From an uncultured Oscillospiraceae bacterium (GTDB lineage Bacteria; Bacillota; Clostridia; Oscillospirales; Acutalibacteraceae): a DNA stretch of 6,680 bases. The number at the start of each line of letters is the position of its first letter. Positions within the stretch are counted from its first letter, which is position 1. The notes beneath the pieces were generated by a model. It was not told the origin of the DNA. It was given only the letters and a program-made list of their open reading frames with translations, and made no database searches. Location of the stretch: positions 1-6,680 of the forward strand of contig URQJ01000100.1 of the NCBI GenBank assembly GCA_900549945.1. The letters run 5' to 3'. The translations under genes and the position numbers were made by a program. Shown here piece after piece: positions 5,129 to 6,680 of the stretch.

Positions 5129-6334
5129 TCACATTTTTTCGACGATTTCCTTTGTGTCGCGCGCGATGACGAGCTCCTCGTTCGTCGGGATGACGTAGAC
5201 AGCGACCTTGCTATCCTCGGCGGAGATCTTCTTCTCCACGCCGCGGACGCCGGCATTCGCCTCTTTGTCAAACTTGATGCCGAGGTACTCCATATTCGTG
5301 CAGATGCGCTCGCGGAGCGTGTCCTGATTCTCGCCGAGGCCGGCGGTAAACACGATCGCATCGACGCCGTTCAGCGCCGCGGCGTAGCTGCCGATGAACT
5401 TCTGAATCTGGTAGACGAGCATCTCGTGGGCGAGGCGGGCGCGCGGGTTGCCCTCATCCTCCGCCTTGCAGATGTCGCGGTCGTCGCTCGAAACGCCCGA
5501 GATGCCGAGCAGGCCGGACTTCTTATTGAACAGATCGGAAAGCTCCGCTGGGGAAAGGTTCTCCTTCTCGGCGATGAACGTGACGACGGAGGGGTCGAGC
5601 GTGCCGGTGCGGGTACCCATCATAAAACCGTCGAGCGGCGTGAGGCCCATGCTGGTGTCGATGACTTTGCCATCCTTGATCGCCGTGATCGAGGAACCGT
5701 TGCCGATATGGCAGGTGATGACCTTCATGTCCTTGAGGTCGCGGCCCATGATCTCCGCGAGGCGGTGGCTGACATAGCGGTGCGACGTGCCGTGGAAGCC
5801 GTAGCGGCGGATCTTGTACTTCTCGTAATACTCGTAGGGGACGGCAAACATATACGCCTTCGGCGGCATGGTGGAGTGGAATGCCGTATCAAACACGACG
5901 ACCTCCGGCACCGCCGTGCCGAACACGCTCGTGCAGGCGCGGATGCCCTGCACATGCGCACTGTTGTGCAGCGGCGCGAGCGGGATCAGGCTCTCAATGC
6001 CCTCGATGACCGCGTCGTCCACGAGCACCGACTCGCTGAAGATCGAGCCGCCCTGAACGATGCGGTGGCCGATCGCGGCGACCTCGCTGAGATCGCTGAT
6101 GACGCCGACCTCGCTGTCGAGCAGCGCGTTCTTGACCTGCTCGAACGCCTCGGTGTGATTCTTCATGCAGATCTCGATCTTCTTCTCGCGGCCGTCAGCC
6201 GTCTTATGGCCGAAGATGCCCATTTCAAGGCCGATTTTCTCGCAGTTGCCCTTGGCGAGCATCTGCTCGTTGTCCATGTCGATCAGCTGATACTTGAGTG
6301 AGGAGCTGCCGGCGTTGATAACCAGAATTTTCAT
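5129..6334 (-). CDS. ackA: Acetate kinase
   Basis: 401 residues, the usual full length, with the canonical start MKILVINAGSSSLKYQL. AckA interconverts acetyl phosphate plus ADP and acetate plus ATP in the cytoplasm, the ATP-yielding last step of acetate fermentation. Residues matching the characterised Methanosarcina enzyme are visible: N7, R91 (GHRIVQGG), D149 (VFDTAFH), H181 (YGFHGTSH), R242 (MGTRTGTLDP) and E386 (PTNEELVIARDT), plus the phosphate-binding loops CHIGNGSSI (208-216) and FTAGLGEN (329-336). Some usually conserved positions differ: HNPAN is HNSAH (123-127), GHR-x-VHGG is GHRIVQGG, and GTRSGD-x-DP is GTRTGTLDP. The start is supported by AGGGGGA (6342-6348), seven nucleotides upstream. 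In many clostridia ackA follows pta and precedes a DUF177 gene and rpmF; here none of these is adjacent. The gene appears monocistronic, with a leader of about 97 nt and a terminator shared with the methyltransferase gene. Confidence 0.98.
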   Translation of the reverse strand: MKILVINAGSSSLKYQLIDMDNEQMLAKGNCEKIGLEMGIFGHKTADGREKKIEICMKNHTEAFEQVKNALLDSEVGVISDLSEVAAIGHRIVQGGSIFSESVLVDDAVIEGIESLIPLAPLHNSAHVQGIRACTSVFGTAVPEVVVFDTAFHSTMPPKAYMFAVPYEYYEKYKIRRYGFHGTSHRYVSHRLAEIMGRDLKDMKVITCHIGNGSSITAIKDGKVIDTSMGLTPLDGFMMGTRTGTLDPSVVTFIAEKENLSPAELSDLFNKKSGLLGISGVSSDDRDICKAEDEGNPRARLAHEMLVYQIQKFIGSYAAALNGVDAIVFTAGLGENQDTLRERICTNMEYLGIKFDKEANAGVRGVEKKISAEDSKVAVYVIPTNEELVIARDTKEIVEKM

Positions 6335-6370
6335 TTTGTCTTCCCCCTGTGGTATTGATGCGGTTTTTCA

Positions 6371-6410
6371 GCGCGCAAAAATAAGCGCGGGTGTTCTGCA
6401 AAACGCGCTT
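6371..6410 (-). promoter_or_regulatory. Possible attenuator hairpin in the ackA leader
   Basis: Read on the - strand, AAGCGCG (6404-6410) pairs with CGCGCTT (6383-6389) across a 14-nt loop and is followed at once by ATTTTTG, like a short intrinsic terminator. Just downstream, GCGCGC (6371-6376) could instead pair with the CGCGC of the second arm, which would break the first hairpin and place the T run in a loop. The two structures are mutually exclusive, as in attenuation. The ackA ATG is about 50 nt further on. The short U run makes this uncertain. Confidence 0.3.
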
Positions 6411-6443
6411 GTAAGATAAATTGCAATGCTGTATTATATAATA
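6409..6443 (+). promoter_or_regulatory. tmcAL promoter, face to face with the ackA promoter
   Basis: On the + strand, -35 TTGTAA (6409-6414) and -10 TATTAT (6432-6437) are 17 nt apart (6415-6431). The predicted start near 6444 gives a short leader of about 40 nt. The -35 lies inside the sequence transcribed as the ackA leader. Because the two -10 hexamers abut, the two polymerases should be unable to open both promoters at once. Confidence 0.6.
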
Positions 6444-6466
6444 GTACAAATCAAGCTGAATTTCAA
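6432..6466 (-). promoter_or_regulatory. ackA promoter, sharing a palindromic -10 with the tmcAL promoter
   Basis: On the - strand, -35 TTGAAA (6461-6466) and -10 TATTAT (6438-6443) are 17 nt apart (6444-6460). The -10 hexamer is half of the palindrome TATTATATAATA (6432-6443), whose other half is the -10 of the opposite promoter. The predicted ackA transcription start is near 6431. The -35 overlaps the tmcAL ribosome binding site (6465-6470). Confidence 0.7.
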
Positions 6467-6470
6467 GGAG
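6465..6470 (+). promoter_or_regulatory. Ribosome binding site of tmcAL
   Basis: AAGGAG lies 12 nt before the ATG at 6483, slightly longer than the usual spacing. No other in-frame start lies between them, so it supports the 6483 start. It overlaps the -35 hexamer of the opposing ackA promoter. Confidence 0.6.
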
Positions 6471-6482
6471 TTTTCACGCAAA

Positions 6483-6680
6483 ATGGTCGCAAAAAACAGG
6501 ATTTCCGGCGTAATTTGTGAATTTAATCCGCTGCATAACGGACATGCCGCGCTGCTCCGGCACATGCGGGCCGAAACGGAGGGACCCGTCGTCTGTGTGA
6601 TGAGCGGAAATTTCGTGCAGCGCGGCGAAGCGGCGGCGCTCGACAAATGGTCGCGCGCACGCCTTGCGCTCCAGTGCGGC
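6483..6680 (+). CDS. tmcAL: tRNA(Met) cytidine acetate ligase TmcAL (YlbM), N-terminal part (3' truncated)
   Basis: The 66 visible residues run off the right edge with no stop; the family is about 400 residues. The N-terminus matches the HIGH-type nucleotidyltransferase fold of TmcAL: SGVICEFNPLHNGH (8-21) with the HNGH motif, then the family signature VMSGNFVQRGEAAALDKWSRARLAL (39-63), close to Bacillus subtilis YlbM. In B. subtilis, TmcAL activates acetate with ATP and acetylates the wobble cytidine 34 of elongator tRNA-Met to ac4C, which helps distinguish AUG from AUA codons. It is divergent from ackA, whose product in the fermentative direction is acetate. In Clostridium, a ylbM-like gene commonly neighbours pta-ackA, so this pairing is a conserved neighbourhood rather than chance. 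Identification is confident despite truncation. Confidence 0.93.
   Translation, partial: MVAKNRISGVICEFNPLHNGHAALLRHMRAETEGPVVCVMSGNFVQRGEAAALDKWSRARLALQCG

Noticed and set aside
5090..6301. A 403-codon open frame on the + strand, antisense to ackA
   Set aside because: Its product is a low-complexity mix of A, R, D, H, L and V with no motif, and it lies wholly opposite a textbook acetate kinase. High GC and codon bias in ackA keep the antisense frame free of stops.

Overview
This 6.7-kb window is a GC-rich piece of bacterial chromosome. It probably comes from an anaerobic Firmicute of the class Clostridia, perhaps Oscillospiraceae/Ruminococcaceae. That inference rests on TmcAL (YlbM), a Firmicutes-centred tRNA enzyme, lying beside acetate kinase; on a large secreted SH3b/Ig-like cell-wall hydrolase of Gram-positive style; and on clear SigA-type promoters with AGGAGG-like ribosome binding sites in a high-GC background. 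No insertion sequence, phage gene, CRISPR array, tRNA or rRNA is visible.

Layout, left to right. (1) Nucleotides 1-926, + strand: the C-terminal part of a ComM/YifB AAA+ ATPase, cut by the left edge. (2) A strong hairpin terminator at about 1088-1135. (3) 1153-4002, - strand: a 949-residue secreted protein with a signal peptide, six N-terminal SH3b repeats, a Big_2 domain, a second Ig-like segment and a GH24 lysozyme domain that appears to be interrupted by a seventh SH3b domain. (4) A 383-nt divergent intergenic region with a near-consensus promoter, a dyad operator candidate and leader hairpins for the lysozyme, plus a weaker promoter for the next gene. (5) 4386-5015, + strand: a small class I SAM-dependent methyltransferase of unknown substrate. 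(6) A bidirectional terminator at about 5070-5106. (7) 5129-6334, - strand: acetate kinase (ackA). (8) A divergent control region in which two face-to-face promoters share one 12-bp palindromic -10 region. (9) 6483-6680, + strand: the N-terminus of TmcAL, the tRNA(Met) cytidine acetate ligase, cut by the right edge.

The five genes alternate strictly in direction (+ - + - +). Each therefore looks like its own transcription unit, paired with neighbours through shared terminators or shared promoter regions. The clearest functional link is at the right end: ackA (acetate and ATP from acetyl phosphate and ADP) and tmcAL (acetate used to acetylate the wobble cytidine of elongator tRNA-Met) are transcribed divergently from overlapping promoters.

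The two observations most worth follow-up are the SH3b domain apparently inserted inside the GH24 fold and the symmetric ackA/tmcAL promoter. I see no convincing multi-gene undescribed system such as a defence island or biosynthetic cluster.
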